A stretch of 64,000 nucleotides of DNA from Sinonovacula constricta (lineage: Eukaryota; Mollusca; Bivalvia; Cardiida; Solecurtidae), in NCBI GenBank assembly GCA_007844125.1, contig CM017555.1, forward strand, positions 20,524,669 through 20,588,668. Reading direction: 5' to 3'. Below the pieces are notes generated by a model. The model was not told the origin of the DNA and did not search any database. It saw nothing but the letters and a program-made list of their open reading frames with translations. The position numbers and the translations under genes were made by a program. Below are positions 63,201 through 64,000 of this stretch, piece by piece (position 1 is the first letter of the stretch; the number at the start of each line of letters is the position of its first letter).

Positions 63201-64000
63201 CCATAACTCCCCATCTTCCAGCAACCGCCACAACAATTCCCCACCTCCCAGCAACCGCCATAACTCCCCATCTTCAGCAACCACCAAAACTCCCCATCTT
63301 CCAGCAACCGCCATAACAACTCAGCACACGTTAGCAACCACCATAACAGCTCCCCACCTTCCAGCCACTTCCATAACAACTCACCTGCCAGCAACCACCA
63401 TAACAATTCCCCACCTTCCAGCAACCGCCATAACTCCCCACCCTTCTAGTAACCACCATAACTTCCCACCTTCCAGCAACCACTATAACAACTCAGCACA
63501 CGTTACCTACCGCCATAATATCTCCCCACAGTCCAGCAACCACCATAACAACTCACCTGCCAACAACACCATAACTCCCCACCTTCCAGCAACCGCCATG
63601 ACTCCCCATCTTCCAGCAACCGGCATAACTACCACCTTCCAGCAACAAACATAACTCCCAATCTTCCAGCAACCACCATAACTCCCCATCTTCCAGCAAC
63701 CGCCATAACTCCCCATCTTCCAGCAACCGCCATAACAACTCCCCACCTTCCAGCAACCACCATAACTCCCTACCTTCCAGCAACCGCCATAACTCCCCAT
63801 CTTTCAGCAACCACCATAACTCCCCATCTTCCAGCAACCGCCATAACAATTCCCCACCTCCTAGCAACCGCCATAACTCCCCACCTTCTAGCAATCGCCA
63901 TAACTCCCCATCTTCAGCAACCAGCATAACTCCCCACCTTCCAGAAACCGCCATAACAACTCAGGACACGTTAGCAACCACCATAACAGTACCCCATCTT
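60285..64000. repeat. C-rich 27/30-bp minisatellite with higher-order repeats
   Basis: The array is built of 27-30 bp units of the form CCATAACTCCCCATCTTCC followed by AGCAACCR. It begins with a CCACAACCACACACCACATG version at 60285-60460 and runs off the right edge. Unit lengths are mostly multiples of three, so long frames stay open on both strands without being genes. A landmark variant containing CAGCACACGTTA occurs at 60688, 61386, 61643, 61926, 62210, 63322 and 63494, with a changed form at 63962. The segments starting at 61643, 61926 and 62210 form a higher-order repeat of 283-284 bp. The block 61155-61424 returns at 63731-64000, offset exactly 2576 bp, with a handful of differences. 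The plus strand has only one or two G per unit. Confidence 0.97.

Noticed and set aside
60285..64000. CRISPR-like regular repeats
   Set aside because: The units are contiguous and vary throughout, there are no unique spacers, and the genome is eukaryotic.

Overview
The window looks like a piece of a mollusc nuclear genome, most probably a bivalve. This is an inference from three things: AT-rich DNA, small exons spread over long introns full of tRNA-derived SINEs and inverted-repeat elements, and protein-coding genes typical of animals. There is no sign of bacterial organisation. Five host genes can be built exon by exon with matching splice phases. From left to right they are: the 5' part of TDP2 (minus strand, running off the left edge), an intronless type I protein arginine methyltransferase (plus), ABHD13 (minus, seven exons), a claudin/PMP22-like four-helix membrane protein (minus, three exons), and the mitochondrial carrier SLC25A32 (minus, seven exons).

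Layout. 1-2127 is a 33-bp minisatellite, probably inside a TDP2 intron. 2.98-10.2 kb holds TDP2 exons 4 to 1. Intron 1 and intron 2 carry at least four inverted-repeat elements, one nested in another. 10.2-12.3 kb is the divergent TDP2/PRMT interval. 12.3-13.7 kb is the PRMT gene. 13.7-18.0 kb is gene-free DNA where PRMT and ABHD13 converge. 18.0-32.8 kb is ABHD13, whose first intron holds a 5'-truncated, frameshifted non-LTR retrotransposon in the same orientation. 34.8-36.3 kb is the claudin-like gene. 36.3-43.2 kb is gene-free. 43.2-55.2 kb is SLC25A32. 55.2-60.3 kb is gene-free. 60.3-64.0 kb is a second, C-rich minisatellite that runs off the right edge.

The genes are unrelated housekeeping functions: repair of topoisomerase 2-DNA adducts, arginine methylation, a membrane-anchored serine hydrolase, a tetraspan membrane protein, and mitochondrial folate/FAD transport. 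They do not form a pathway.

The observations most worth following are: (i) SLC25A32 has two alternative last exons in the same phase, each encoding a different sixth transmembrane helix; (ii) TDP2 exon 4 has a 60-bp offset duplication of its own acceptor and start, so that two acceptors give products differing by exactly 20 residues; (iii) the TDP2 introns hold a set of transposons whose long terminal inverted repeats are built of short tandem motifs, with 8-9 bp target duplications and a possible protein-coding exon inside one of them; (iv) two multi-kilobase coding-phase minisatellites with extreme G depletion on the plus strand.
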